The notes beneath the pieces are model-generated. The model was not told the DNA's origin, did no database searches, and worked only from the letters and a program-made list of their open reading frames with translations. Shown here piece after piece: positions 1-12,362 of a stretch of DNA of 60,167 bases. Origin of the DNA: Bondarzewia mesenterica (taxonomy: Eukaryota > Basidiomycota > Agaricomycetes > Russulales > Bondarzewiaceae). Position 1 is the first letter of the stretch, and every line of letters starts with the position of its first letter. Location: contig SGPL01000160.1 in the NCBI GenBank assembly GCA_004802705.1, positions 1 to 60,167 on the forward strand, written 5' to 3'. The translations under genes and the position numbers were made by a program.

Positions 1-283
1 TTCCGAGGCATTATAAAGGGGTGTGGTAACAGCGCGCATTGAGTGCGCTCAGTAGCAAGGAGGAGAATGGCTTCAACTTGCTTAATGCTCGCTCATCCGG
101 GCGTGACATTACATAAGATCACACGGGCGCATCCGAGCTCATAAGCGGAACTCGTATGCGGCGGTCGCTTACAGCGTAAGCGCCAACTTTGAGCTCCCCT
201 AGTGATCACGCTCAGCACTCGATGCCCATCATAGACACGATCGTCTTATGAGGCGAAGGGAAAGCTACCATGCAGTACACACC

Positions 284-1771
284 ATGGCCATCATTGCAGA
301 CCTCAAACTTGACGGGACTATCTTGACGCCCTCGTCTGAAGGTTATGAAGCTTCTCTTCATCGCGTCTCCGAACTCGCCGTCTGACGTGCCACCTATGTC
401 GCGTTACCGACTTCTTTCAAAGATGTGTCGAAGCTGATCGATTTCGCACCCACCAACTCGCTCGACATCGGTGTCAAGGGTGGAGGGCATACGATGAATG
501 ATTCTGGGGCATCATCCTCGGAGGGCTGACTTGTGATCGATATGGCGAAGCTCAACAAGGTGACTGTGCAGGAGGTGAAGGACACAGTCGTGGTACAGGG
601 TGGAGCGACTTGGGGAGGTGTGTACGAGGAGGCGGCGAAGCACAAGGCGGATGTGGTCAGAGGTGATGTTTGTAGCGTCGGTGTCGGAGGTTCCTTGACG
701 GGTGGAGGCTATTCAAAATTAATTGGACAGCATGGGCCCAGGAGTGATAATATCGTTGAGGCTACGTTCGCTCTTGCCGATGGATGGATTATCAAAGCGG
801 GCCACACTGAGGAGCCCGAGTTATTCTGGGCTTTTCAAGGTTAGTACTTACCCTCGTCGACACAGCTGAGACCGACCTGATTGCATATTTGATATAGGTG
901 GTCAAGGCCAATTTGGCGTAATTCTGCAGTTCATACTTCGCACGTTCCCAACTCAAGCACCTGCGTCAGCTGGCCCTCTTGTCTTCCCAGGAACAGTATT
1001 TATGGCTTTCGCGCCCGTGCTCGAGGAGTTTATCTCGAAGATGGGACCCTCTACATGTCGAATTCAGTCGTGCACATCCTCACTTCTACGTAAGTTGGCA
1101 TACTTTTACCCTCGTCATGCAACTGATCATCTTTCAGCCTGGCCTCGTCGTCATCCCTTACATCCCCGGCCCTCCATCTCGAGGCGAAGCCGTCCTCAAA
1201 TTATTCCGCTCCCTGAATCCCATCGTCGAATTCGTACACCCCGTTCCAACCCAATTTGATGCATGACATGGAGGGGATGAGATCCTCGCACGCGCTCCGA
1301 AGCGTCAATGCCTAATTGGTTCGCAGCTGAACGATGCCTCTGTGGGGCTTGACAAGGGACTGTTCGCGCAAATGTGGGGCGCGTTCGTGAAGTTTACGGC
1401 GGAACATCCCGAGGCGAAGGAGAACATTTTCATGTGGCAATGGCAGCCTGTCGGTGTCGTCAAGGACCATAAGTCGGACCAGACTGCATTCTCAAAGCGC
1501 GGGAGCCTCAGTCGTGTTCTTGTTCATGGGCGGTATGTCCACACCCTTCCCTTTTTCTATGGTTTCTCTCTCAAGCGCGGCCCATAGACACCGCGTGCCC
1601 GAGTTCGACCAGGTGAACATTGCATGGGTGCGCGAGACAGTGGGTATGATCCGGGATAAGCACCCCAAGGGAGGTGCCATCACGAACTTCGCTTGCGGCG
1701 ACGAATCAGCCACGGCTATGTACGGCCCAGAAAATGCCCACAAGGCGAAGTACGACCGCGCAGGATTCTAG
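284..1771 (+). pseudogene. Decayed BBE-type FAD-linked oxidase (copy 1)
   Basis: This is a broken relative of berberine-bridge-type FAD oxidases, which oxidise alcohols or amines using FAD held by a PCMH domain. From an ATG at 284 the frame gives the flavin-site motif VKGGGHTMND, then VIDMAKLN, VVQGGATWG, a glycine-rich GVGGSLTGGGY and ALADG. All are hallmark PCMH segments. In-frame TGA codons near 385 and 529 interrupt it. An intron-like gap follows 'WAFQG', and later exons lose frame near 1264. The C-terminal part (FSKRGSLSRVLVHGR, then NIAWVRETVG) ends at a premature TAG, before the usual KYDP...NVF tail. The neighbours are a broken GMC gene and an inverted relative at 6.7-8.1 kb. Family assignment is firm. 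Non-functionality is likely, although some indels could be sequence errors. Confidence 0.8.
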
Positions 1772-3719
1772 AAGAGGGGCATCAAAACTTGGCACCATCG
1801 GAGGGATCTGCATTCGTAATTGCTGAAAGTGTACGATGAATTGAAGTCGGTTTGAACCGCGCCTAGGGGCGTATAAGTATTGCATACAGCCGTTGAAGAC
1901 GATCCTCATGAGTGGGCTGAATTTGCGAATTTGTGTAAATTCGCTTGGGTGTCCGTATTTGAGATAATTGGCGCAAGAAGTGCTCAACCTTCGATCCAAT
2001 TGGTCCTCCCGGCGGCCATCCTTACAGGCCGCTCTTCGTCCCTCATACGCTCACTCTCGTCTCACGAAGGTGAGTATAGTAGATCTATCGCTGCACAGGT
2101 TATTGACGTATAGCTACTACATAAAGGAAACACATAAACTAATTTCGTTTGACTGAGCGGAGATGTACAGGCTTGTTGCTGTCGCGGTCCTGCTGGCAAG
2201 AAGAGTTTGCAATATTCTCAATATTGATGCAGGGTCCGAATCCGCATTTGATGCAGCCCATTGACAGGTTTTTGCATGTTGCAAAGTTTCGACGTTGCTG
2301 GTACGTAAGTACTGGATGACTTTGGTAGCGGGACATCTTCATCTTCAACCCCGCACCTGGATTAATCGATATTAATCCAGTTTCGCTCCCTTTCAGGAAG
2401 CTATTGTATATCCAGCTTACCCACGAAACGTGCGTCCTCATACCTAGCGCCGTCGATGGTGCTTGGGAAAGCTGTGATATCACTGCCAGATAAAACTAGC
2501 CGATCAGTTGGTCTGATACGGAGATAGCTAGGTACCCGTTGTCTTGTGTTTTCAGCCAAGCTTTCGACATAACTTCATCCCGCCGCAACTTGGCTGAACA
2601 TAATTGTTTCGGATGCGTCTCATGAATTACAGGGTAGGCGCTACACCGCTACCATCAGGCGGCTACTTTCTAACAAACAACTTTCTCCACGGCTTATACG
2701 AGTGAGTTGGTTCTAACTGCGCATAGCTATGACGTTTATCGGCGGCATTCTAATGTTAATTATGAATAGTAATCGACTGAAAAAATCAAAGAGGCATCGT
2801 GCAAACGGGATGAAGTCCTGTGTTCATCATAACCTTGTGTATGTGCACCGCGAACTCTATGCCATCAACGAGAGGTAAGTATTTTTTGCGATCGGTCTAC
2901 TTCGGAGCGCCCAACCTCAGGCCATGGGGACTTATAATATATCATTGCCAAGTCAGGAAGTGGCATGTTATCATGTTTGATTCAGTTGTAGCGAGAAGAC
3001 GAGGTCAAGCCAAGACCAGAATGAAAGGCCGAGTCTTAGAACTGTTTAGAGCACTCCGGAATCGGCCAGGCCCAACTCTGAGGACTGATCCGTTGCTGAC
3101 ATTATTATTACAGAATATTCGGTCTGCTGTTTTTTGATGGCAAACACGGGAACCCATGAAGCGCACAAGCAGTTTGTCTTTCCGGCCCCCACCAGTCGCC
3201 GTATCGGGCACGCGACATCAACGAACACCCTCATGTAAACGCCGGTATACAGAAATGCGGGGAATCAAGTCCTCCCTTATTTTTCCCGCCAATCGTTCAA
3301 GTCCTACGCTGTGATCAGCTCGGCAGACCTCTCATCTGTGGGCTCGGACTGAAATATCTATCGCTACAGCGCAATCACCAATCGCAGTCTTCGTGCGAGA
3401 TCGTACCTTAAACATGCGGGAGGCCCTCTGAACGACATCATTTTCGTTCGCACCATTAATTTGCTTATTCCGCGCTGCGATCGGAACCTCTGCTCGGGCT
3501 TTCGAGGGGCGACAACTGGTGGCGATCACTGTCTCGTCCGTGCCTGAGAGCTGCTCCACTCTTCGAGTCGGACTTGTGCCTGAAGGTTGACATCTAACCA
3601 GCCAGAGCGTACATGCACGGAGCTTACACAATTACCTTGCTGCCGTCAAGCCTGTTCTTGGTCTCAATGTCTGGATCCCATCCTCCGTTGTGACTTGATT
3701 GCAGCCGTGTATCCGTTCT
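1772..3719. other. Intergenic, no gene recognised
   Basis: About 1.9 kb with only short open frames that resemble no family I know. No repeat structure or RNA gene was seen. It separates the first broken BBE oxidase from the promoter of the first GMC copy. Confidence 0.5.
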
Positions 3720-3728
3720 GTATAAAAG
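3720..3728 (+). promoter_or_regulatory. TATA box of the broken GMC gene
   Basis: TATAAAAGG lies about 55 bp upstream of the ATG at 3776, the spacing expected for a fungal TATA promoter with a short leader. Its survival suggests the GMC copy was once an ordinary transcribed gene and decayed recently. Confidence 0.55.
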
Positions 3729-3775
3729 GCCATTGCATCACCCTCTATCCTTCATCGGAGAACCTTCTGTTCATC

Positions 3776-6113
3776 ATGGTTCTTGTGATTTATAGCTTGA
3801 CTACGTCTGTCGTCCTTGGCTTGCAACTCTGCCTAACTTCTTTTGCCAAATTTGTACACTGACCCATCTCTGCTTCCCAAGAAGACTTATGACTACATCG
3901 TCATTGGCGGTGAATGCCATTTTTTCTTTCATAAACACCTTATTAATATCAGGGTCATCAGCGGGTGCGGGAGGTCTAGTTGTTGCGAATCGTCTATCTG
4001 AGGACGCCGATGTAGAAGTACTGCTTATCGAGGCCGGCGTTGAGTAGGTCGAAATGGAGGCCGTCGTCGTGAGGACTCTTAACAATGTATGTCACAGTTC
4101 TGCAGATTTGGACGACATCGCTATTCCGTTCTTCGACGTCACACTCTCCCCGAAAAAGATTAATAACTGGAACTTTACGACCACAAAGCAATCCGGTTTG
4201 AACGACCGTACAATTAATTATCCGCGCGGCAAGCTCCTCGGGGGCTCGACGTCTATAAGTGAGTGTCGGTCGTCTAAGGTCTGAACGTGAGATTTGACGT
4301 GGATGAACGCGCAGACTACATGATTTATTCCCGAGGATCTGCTGACGAATTCGATCGATATGCACGCGTGACGGGTGACGACGGATGGTCCTGGGATGCT
4401 CTTCAGCCATATATCAAAAAGGTGAACATGGGTGATGACTGCCGTATAACTGTCTTGTTTTAGCTGAAGCACACTATGCAATGGCATGAACGGATTGTCC
4501 CGCCAGCAGATGGGCATAACACCACCGGCCAAATTGATATGTCTGCACATGGCAGATTTGGGCCTCTGGGTGTCTCACTGCCGGGATATCCCTTCGGTAT
4601 CGATAGTTTGATCATGGAAACGACGCAACAGCTCCCGGAGTAGTTTCCTTTCAATGAGGATATGAATGCAGGTAACACCATTGGGATTGGTTCGTAAACA
4701 CAGTGCTCTCTTCGCTCGCCTTCGTGATCTTAAGAATTATCTGCTTTGCTAGGCTGGACGCAGAATATGGTTGAAAAGGGCGCACGCGTCAGCTCTTCTA
4801 CCGCTTACATTCAGCCTTACATCCGCCGAGAGAACTTTGACATCCTTATCAATACCCAAGCGACAAAGCTTATTCAAACAGGCGTTGAGCGGGGTAAGCC
4901 TGCATTCCGCGGGGTCCAGTTTGCGACAGGCAAATATGGTAAGAAAGTTCCTGGCTGTGTCTGTAGTGATGGTTGACTGTTGACCGACATTCCTGAACAG
5001 CATGGCACTACAAGGAAGCCATCCTTTCTGCCGGTGTCTTTGGTTCCCCACAGTTGCTGATGCTCTCCGACATCGGCCATGCCTCCCAACTTGCGTCCTT
5101 CAGTATTCCGATCATCGTTCGATAGTCCAGACGTTGGCCAGAATCTAGTCGACCATCCTCTTTTATCGAACGTCTACGAGGTCAACGCGACTGGGACCGT
5201 CACCGCTGACGATCTGTCGCAGAACGTGACGTTCCCAACGCAGGAGTTAGCTGAGTGGTACAGCAATCGGCAAGGCTTTTACACCTTGGCTATCTCCAAT
5301 CACATCGGCTGGTTCAGACTACCTGAAGATGTGTCCATCTTTGCAACCGAGGCAGACCCCTCGCTGGTCCACGTTCAAGTCATTACGAGTTCCTTATCTT
5401 CGTAAGTATTTCATTGACTTCGTGGACTACCTCCCATCGAAGTACGTCCGTAGAACGGCTTCGTGTCGCCGTTAGGTGCCTCCATCGGCTCTGGTCACTA
5501 CTTGTCGTTGATTACATCAGTCACATCTCCATCATCTCGTGTGTTGATGTTCTTCTCTTTGTCTATATTCTCGATACTAAGCCTTCATCGTTTCACAGGT
5601 GGCAATATGACCCTAGCTTCCGCATCACCCTGGGACCTTCCCCTCCCCGACCCCGCCATTTTATCTAGCACTTTTTGATATCTACACCATTCGCGAATCC
5701 ATCAAAGCGACTAAAAGAATGTTATCTGCTCCTGCCTAGGATAAGTATGTCATCGGGCCATACGGCGATCTCGCTGCAGCGGAGACAGACGAAGAGATTG
5801 AGGCGTATGCTGCTGCCAACACCGCTACCTTCAATCATCCACTCGGTACGGCATCGATGGGCCAAGCGGGCGAACCTGAACTGGGCAAGGGCGTTGTGAA
5901 CCCAGACCTGACAGTCAAAGGGGTGAAAGGTCTGCGAGTTGTAGACGGTAGTGTGTTGGTGAGTATGCGTTGGATGTTGCGCTCGACTCTGGTGCTGATC
6001 TTTTCGTAGACGCTTCGTCCCCGCTGCAGCACCTCAAGCGGCTATCTATATCATTGCTGAGCGAGCTGCAGACCTTATAAAGGAGGCGAAGAAGTGTCGA
6101 ACCCATCGCTGCT
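3776..6113 (+). pseudogene. Decayed GMC oxidoreductase (copy 1)
   Basis: A glucose-methanol-choline family flavoprotein (aryl-alcohol or glucose oxidase type, probably secreted). It opens with a hydrophobic leader (MVLVIYSLTT...), then YDYIVIGG and, after an intron, GSSAGAGGLVVANRLSE (FAD fold), the family signature PRGKLLGGST, YMIYSRGSADEFD, GFYTLAISNHIGWF and a C-terminal block with FNHPLGTASM, which carries the catalytic His, followed by VKGLRVVDGS. Disruptions: a one-base frame change at the end of the leader (near 3860), a stop after 'EAGVE' near 4045, TAG at 4641-4643 between PE and FPFNED, an extra base near 5121 before DSPDVGQ, another near 5675, TAG at 5737-5739 where the family has Trp (APA-W-DKYVIG), and a phase slip at the last intron. 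Exons and introns are otherwise easy to trace, so decay looks recent. It stands between two opposed BBE relics. Confidence 0.85.
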
Positions 6114-6659
6114 AGGCTTGGCTAGCTTAGTGATGATCCACGAGACTCTCATCTTCTCCGGCTTTCATTTTTATATTCGCAATAACTTATCGATATATTG
6201 TGACATCAATGTCAAATGGTGTTGTGTTAGCTCTCCAAGTTCGTGTGACAACATAATTTTCAACATAAAACATGCCAGATGAACGTCAACGTTCAGTCGC
6301 GCACCATCGACGACACGTCTTCACATATTGTGCCGATCCAACAACCCATTGACATCGACACACCGTTCGCACACCACCTCTGAGCGCCGGCCTCCCTATA
6401 GCTACGACCCAGAATGCCTATGTAGTTTGCGCTTCGAAAGGAAAGGGACGCAGCCGGTTCATCTCCATTGACATGCCACATACTCGCCGCATTGTACAGC
6501 GAGCCCACTGGATTCACGTGGATCGCTCAAAGTTCTCTCTCACATCAATGTCAACACCACGTCATACGGAGCGGGTGGAGCAGACAGACACCTCCGGAAC
6601 TCTCACCATTGCGTATACATATCGCCGGACAGATTGTTGATACTTGCTAACATGGATCC
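6114..6659. other. Intergenic between two broken oxidase genes
   Basis: About 550 bp lying downstream of both the GMC relic and the opposing BBE relic. It is AT-richer at 6180-6270 and contains no open frame worth calling. It probably holds their former 3' ends. Confidence 0.45.
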
Positions 6660-8062
6660 TGATGCACAAACATAGTCAGGATCACACTTCGCCTTGATCT
6701 GAGCTTCTGCGCATTTGCAGTATCAAACATCACCTCCCCTGACTCGTTGTCATACGCAAAGCTGGGAGTAGCCCTCCATCAGGCTGCTCCCCACGAATCA
6801 AATCGGCCATCTCGCGTACCCACGCAATGTTCGACCGGTTGAATTTGGGCATGCACATCCTGTGACGGACGAAAAAAGCTAATGATGAGCCAATCAAATG
6901 GGAAGACCGCGACAAGAGGACTCGCCGTCCGTGGACAACGACGTAGCTCATGGCATCGCGCTTGGAGAACGCCAACTCGCCCAGTCCAATGTCTTTCACC
7001 ACGCCGACAGGTTGATACTCCCATATCACCATCGACTCCTTCGCCGTCTCGTGCTCTCCCGTTCTCTGCGCTCACCGCGCCCAGGTGTCCGTGAGCATCT
7101 TCTGGGTGTGTCCAAGTGACGGGCCGTTGAGCAGCGAGCCTGAAAGATAGGCTCCGCCGACGCATCGGCCATGAACACGTCTGAGCCGTGCGAGACAGTT
7201 GGGAACAAGCAGTCCTGGCTGTAAGACTCGTCAGTCATAAAGATGCACTGGATTAGATCTCGTACAGAGGCATGGCGGAACGCGATGATGATGCGATCTC
7301 GCAGCTCCATCATCGGAGTGCATTCCTAACTACTGCGTTGCTATTATTTCACCCAGTCGATTGACACGGGCATTATCTCCAACGCAGACACAAATTTCTC
7401 GAAGGTCACACCGAGAAGCATCGCGGCTCCGACAGTAGCAGGCCCTTGATTCGATCATGCACGGAGCACGAATTCAAGCACGACGCCAAAACGACTGGTC
7501 CCACCTGCGAGATCACCGTCAGTTCAAGTGCACAGATAGAGGATGCACGATGCTCGCCTTGAATTGCCCCAAACAAATCAGGCTCCTCCTTTGAGCTCGC
7601 CTTTACGATCCGCCCATCGGCGAGCGCGACCGTGACCTCGACGATATTGTCCCTCCCCAAACCATGAAACGCATTCAGATTCGAGTGCCCACCGCTAGCC
7701 ACCGCCTGTCAAAAATCCACCAACCCCGGCATTCCACACGTTCCCCTACCCCAACACGTCAATCAGCCTCCTGATTCACGGCTCCCCAAAGGTCACCGGC
7801 GCCACCCTCCACCACCTCCCACCCACCTTCTCGGACTTGAACTTTGTTGAGCTTGATCAGATCGATCACGAATCCGCCTCCAGAAGGGGAGGAGGTGCCA
7901 TTGATGTTGTTCTCGCTGCTCTTGATGGCGAACTCTAGGCAATTGGGACGTCATTGTAAGATGTGGGTAGTCCGAAGTATGCCGCGTTTCGGATGACAAG
8001 TTAGGTGACCTGTCGAAGCAAATCGATGTTACGCCAGCGGCGTCAACGGCATAGTGGAGCAT
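6660..8062 (-). pseudogene. Decayed BBE-type FAD-linked oxidase (copy 2, inverted)
   Basis: On the minus strand the pieces read in family order: FVIDLIKLNKVQVREG, a GG-rich segment, then NAFHGLGRDNIVEVTVALADG with KEEPDLF and AIQG (the same block as copy 1: RSDNIVEATFALADG, EEPELFWAFQG). Next come FGVVLEFVLRA, IWEYQPVGVVKD, FSKRDAMSYVVVHGR and NIAWVREMADLI, and finally QIKAKCDPDYV, the family's C-terminal KxKxDPxxVF motif. The fragments lie in different frames with stops between them, for example TGA directly after VLRA, and the 7026-7313 stretch has lost recognisable homology. It is a diverged paralogue of copy 1, not a recent exact inverted repeat. Boundaries are approximate. Confidence 0.75.
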
Positions 8063-8801
8063 TGGTGCCAGTCCGACTGTGGGCTCTCGTGGCTGAGGCC
8101 ACGCAAATAATCTTGGAAGTCAGTTCGCAAGGTATTTTGGGTGGTCAGGCGCGGGCACCGTATGTCGAAGGTGTATGATTAGGCTCGGACAAGTAGTGGC
8201 AAGTATGATCTGTGACTTCTATGCTTTAGTACAGAGCATGGTACAAAACCGACTCGGATCTAGCGAACGATCAATATTTTCACGGACATCGACAAGAAAA
8301 CATGCATACACAGCATCGCTTGCTCGCCAAACCAGTAGATGACCTGACCATCCTAAAATTCCTCATGACCGTGTGATGCTCCTTTAAACATTCGTCCGCA
8401 CGACCTGGATAGTAACCGCTTTGTTCTGGAGGCAAGTCCAGACCTTCCGCGATGCCCTCAAAGACACAATCGGCTGGGATGCTGCTCGTGACACTGGAGG
8501 ACAGGATACGGGAGTTGTTGAGGAGAAGGTAAGAAGGATAAAGCCTGATAAAGCCCGTTTTAGTTTCGAGAACGTCGTCACCGGGATGTTGAATACGTTT
8601 CACCACGTAATCTCTGGAAAGTTGTTTAATTACAATAAGAATGATTCATCCAATTGGCCGACACAATTATTTCCGTCTACTCCGACAGGCCTCGATGAAG
8701 CCTTTATCAAGAGTAAAATGGTCTCTTATCTACATTCCACAATTGCATCGATCGTGCACTGCGATACTAATGGGCTCAGCAGGTGAGGCAATTTACCTTG
8801 G
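8063..8801. other. Intergenic, no gene recognised
   Basis: Contains a 121-codon open stretch on the plus strand (from about 8421) with no motif I recognise. It lies just past the 3' end of the glycolipid transfer protein gene and may include that gene's 3' UTR. I do not call a gene here. Confidence 0.4.
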
Positions 8802-9698
8802 TCAGACGCGCCCATAACCTCCGCTCTGCAGGAATTCTGATATTCGAGTAACGATGTTTTCCAACCCAACAAGCCATCTGGCCATTTCTGCCTGCAGCTT
8901 GTCAACAGACCCACCTTGGGCGATGCGCGAATAGAAATCATCACGCCGTGGGACGGCGCGTATGGCAAGCTGTGGGAGGCATGCGTGGGCGTTAGGCTAG
9001 AACAAATGACCTGCGCGACGCACTTGGACGACTGAGCGAATGACAAAAGAGTGGTGGTGTCGAAGTACTGTATCGTAAGAACGTCTGAAGCAGATGTGAA
9101 GTTCGGCGGAGGTGTCGTTCTGCGCGTTCTGGAGGGCTCGACATGTGAACGCGAGACCCCTGCGAATCGGAAGCACGTCAGTATAGAATGATGTCGGATT
9201 GATGTTGTGAATTTAGGTGGAAGGAGCAGACGAAATACCGGATGAGGCGAACAAGACAGGCTGTTCCGTGTTTCTGTCCTTCATCTGCTTCGATGATGAC
9301 GAGCTTCTCGAGTGTTGGCGATTCATTAGTACGGGATTCGAATCGCTTTCTAACACCCTGTGGAACGAGAAGAGGTTAATGGACAATGACAATTATGCAG
9401 GATGGTGAAAACGGACGGTGATGTTGTTTCTGAGGTCAGTCTGAACAAATCCGAAAACGCCGCTGCCCAGTAGATCTGTCGCGAACGCTGTGACAAACTG
9501 CGAACAGTGTTGGATAAAAAGGGGGGTAACGTTACCAAAGATATCAACGAGACCGTCGGAAGCTTCCAAAAAAGCAGCCGTGTCAACACCATCATCATGG
9601 ATGGGGACTTCTGCGAAGGACTGCTCGGAGAAGGTCAGAATTGAAGGATAACAGAGGCGAGGCGTGCATGCCTTGACGGTTTCGAATTGAGGAGCCAT
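8802..9698 (-). CDS. Glycolipid transfer protein (GLTP domain)
   Basis: A small cytosolic protein that carries glycosphingolipids between membranes. Minus-strand exons: 9698-9672, 9620-9536, 9475-9417, 9357-9239, 9159-9024 and 8969-8802. Spliced phases agree throughout and give 197 residues, close to the family's usual 200. Visible GLTP blocks: VDTAAFLEASDGLVDIFDLL, FGFVQTDLRNNI (sugar-binding Asp/Asn region), LVRLIRGLAFTCRALQ, the His-rich LRHHHSFVIR (ceramide-pocket His) and AIRAVPRRDDFYSRI, ending ISEFLQSGGYGRV. The first intron (9671-9621, 51 nt) begins with GC rather than GT. It could be read through in frame, adding 17 residues, but splicing gives the family-like join ETVK-SFAEVP. The gene appears intact. 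Transcription diverges from the zinc-finger gene at 10256. Confidence 0.9.
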
Positions 9699-10255
9699 GG
9701 TGGTTTGGCGGGAGCAGGACGAGAGGACACGCGGGTGAAGAGAAGAACATGACGCTGCGGCCGCGACGCCGAAGCCACTCAGACGAGCTTCCCCACATTT
9801 TTTGATCTAATCTTATCTGTGTTTCGCAGCAAAGCCGAGATCAATCAAGTACGCTTTCTGCTTCGACGAGGGAGTCGCAGACGGCGACGATGAAGCGAAG
9901 GTCGTGGGCGAATCGCAATGATGGCGAGGGGAGTTATGTCGGGAAAAGGCGAGATTCTAGAAGACAAATGCATATGTTGTGGGCGATATCACGGAATCGA
10001 AGAACAACAAAACAAATGGAAGGCGATAGTTATTAGGTTACTTGAATGAGATCGGAGTTGCAACCGTCACTGTCCACAACGTCCATTGCCCTCCCTTTCC
10101 CTCGTTCTGTCTTTTTCTTCTTGCTCTCTCACTCCCTTTTAACTGTTCAATCCCACCTCGCAAGCCATCTCTCCTTTTCTTGCGGTTCTCGCTCTTTCTT
10201 TCGTTACCGCGTGGTAGCGCCTTGCATTGTCGTGGACAACACAGAGTCATCTGAG
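9699..10255. promoter_or_regulatory. Divergent intergenic promoter region
   Basis: 557 bp separating the start codons of two divergently transcribed intact genes, so it must hold both promoters. On the plus strand 10080-10200 is strongly pyrimidine-rich (CT tracts), a common feature just upstream of fungal transcription starts, and ends about 55 bp before the ATG at 10256. No clear TATA box was seen for either gene. Confidence 0.55.
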
Positions 10256-12362
10256 ATGGACGTACCGTAAGGGATATTGCCTTGCTGTCCAACCCTCTCA
10301 TCCATGGATGCCACTTTTTAGCCCTTCCCCCGCTTCGCCTCCCCTCGAATCCAGCTCATCCGAAGCCATGTGTGTCTCTTTTCCGACCTACTTATCACTG
10401 CAGTCCCGACCGTCGCCTGACATATCATATCCAAGTGTCCCTCAGAAGCGCAAGGCTCACGACGACGCCCCCCAGCCCTCCATCGCTGACACGTCCTCGT
10501 CCGAATACGAGTCTGGTCGCGTCAATTGCGAAACTTGCGGAGAGTCCGTTCTGTTCAGAGATGAGACAGGTTTCACCACGAAGCACTGGGACGCCCATAA
10601 AGCCGAGTGGTCAGCCTCCCCCCATTTCCACTCTCAATACCGTCTTAACGTCTTGTACAGCGCCAACGCTCCTCAGCCCGTCTCCGAAACAGTGACTTAC
10701 AGGCTCGAGAACCCTGCTGACTCCAGCGAGCCGAACAAGCGTCGCCGCGCGAAGCGTTCTGAGGAAGAGAGGATTGACTACCTCCGCTCAGACCCTTACG
10801 TAGCACAGTTTGAGGCTTACCGTGTCCTCTGTGCTTCATGCAACAAATGGATCCGTCTCCGCCCCAATTCCACCTACTGTTCCATCCCGTGGGATGCCCA
10901 CCGCAAAAGTTGCTTGGCAAAGAAGGGGTGCGTGCAATTCAGATCAATTATCACGTTCTGATCTTCTCACATTGGAAAAGTGGGAAGGCCTCCACCCATG
11001 ATGAGCACAGATCTCCATTTTCGAATGATCCAGATGTCAAGAAATTTGATTCGGATCGCGTGCACTGCCGCAATTGCAACAAGTGGATATTCGTTGGTTC
11101 AGACGATCACTCTGTCGAGGTCTGGCAAAAACATCGGTCGTCGTGCAATCAGAGCGCCATGTCAACTTCGATAGTGCCAAAGTACGTTCACGCGTCTTCG
11201 TTCCTATCAACAACTTCAACAGTCTGAGATTCGACCCGTAGTGTCCCTCCTCCGTCTTCTCACCAACTTGCCCTCGCCTCCATGCCAATCATCCCTCGTT
11301 CTCTCCCTACCCCTTCAGCGGTGCCTTCCACCCCTACTTCTCGCCTCTCCAAGATTACAAAGTTGTCCACCCCGAAGATCACAGATTCCCTTCCTGGGGG
11401 CATCGAACACTCCAATTCTCCCTCACCAACCTCGACACCTTCGTCTCTCCCACCTGGCACCGTATCGCAGGGAGGAATGCAAGAACACCGCAGACGAAAT
11501 GCCGATCAGCGTGCCGCCCAGCTCCGTGCAGATCCCTTCCTGAGTGAGGTCCAACCGAACCGTGTATTCTGCAGTTTATGCCAGAAGTGGGTACAATTGC
11601 GACAGGACAGCAGTTATTGTGCATATCCATGGTTGCAGCACCGGGGGAAGTGTCTCCTTCGACAGTAAGTCTTTTGTTGGCTTCATGGATTGTCATGTCT
11701 TGACGTCTGACTGTGTGTGTCCTGTCGCTCTAGTCAGAAAGGATCGCAGAAGCGTAAAGATCCCGAGAGCCATGGCGGTGTTGAAGGCGAAGAAGACGAG
11801 GTCATGGACTCGGTTGCATCTAATGAAGATGAGTTAGAGTCGGAGGACGACGAGGTCAGTCTGGATCCTGAGGAATTCGAGCGACAGAACCAGCTGAAGA
11901 GGATAATGAAGATGAAGCAGGGTCATGAGAGTGCTTCAGAGGATGATGTGGGGATCAGAATGGAGGACCAGGCGATGCATGATGCTCGGGCTGTCGGCGC
12001 GAGCAAAACGAAGCTCACCGGCGGTGGCTTTCCCTTCGCAGACCTGGATTCGCCCCCTGGAAGGTAAGCAAGGTCTTTTTGATCGCGTTTGTGCTAACGG
12101 GCGCTTTCGTTGCTAACTCTCTTCATCTTTTATATTCGGTAGGGTGCGCTTCATCTCACAATCAATTCACTATCTCTTCCAGACGACATATGAACTTTCC
12201 GACGACATGACAGTCGCCACTCTTGTTTCATATCTCAATTCTGCAATGCCACCTGACAAGCATGAGGACTTTGACACTGCCGAGGTGACGAGGGCAACCA
12301 CGACGCTCCATGATAGGGGCAAAATTGTTTTCGAGGGCGATAATATTCGGCTGATCGATTGA
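10256..12362 (+). CDS. Zinc-finger-repeat protein with MCM3-like C-terminal winged helix
   Basis: Seven exons (10256-10266, 10322-10609, 10661-10927, 10981-11181, 11242-11664, 11734-12063, 12143-12362) join in consistent phase to give about 579 residues. The first two thirds hold four copies of a CxxC...W..H...C unit: CETCGES...HWDAHKAEC, CASCNKW...PWDAHRKSC, CRNCNKW...VWQKHRSSC and CSLCQKW...PWLQHRGKC. Each probably binds one zinc through C2HC. A basic and acidic linker (EGEEDE, SEDDEV) follows, and the last 70 residues (THDRGK-like helix, then KIVFEGDNIRLID) resemble the winged helix at the C-terminus of MCM3. The very short first exon encodes MDVP. Fingers of this type are common in agaricomycete proteins of unknown role; nuclear DNA or RNA binding is inferred. 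The MCM resemblance is from memory and unconfirmed. Confidence 0.75.
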
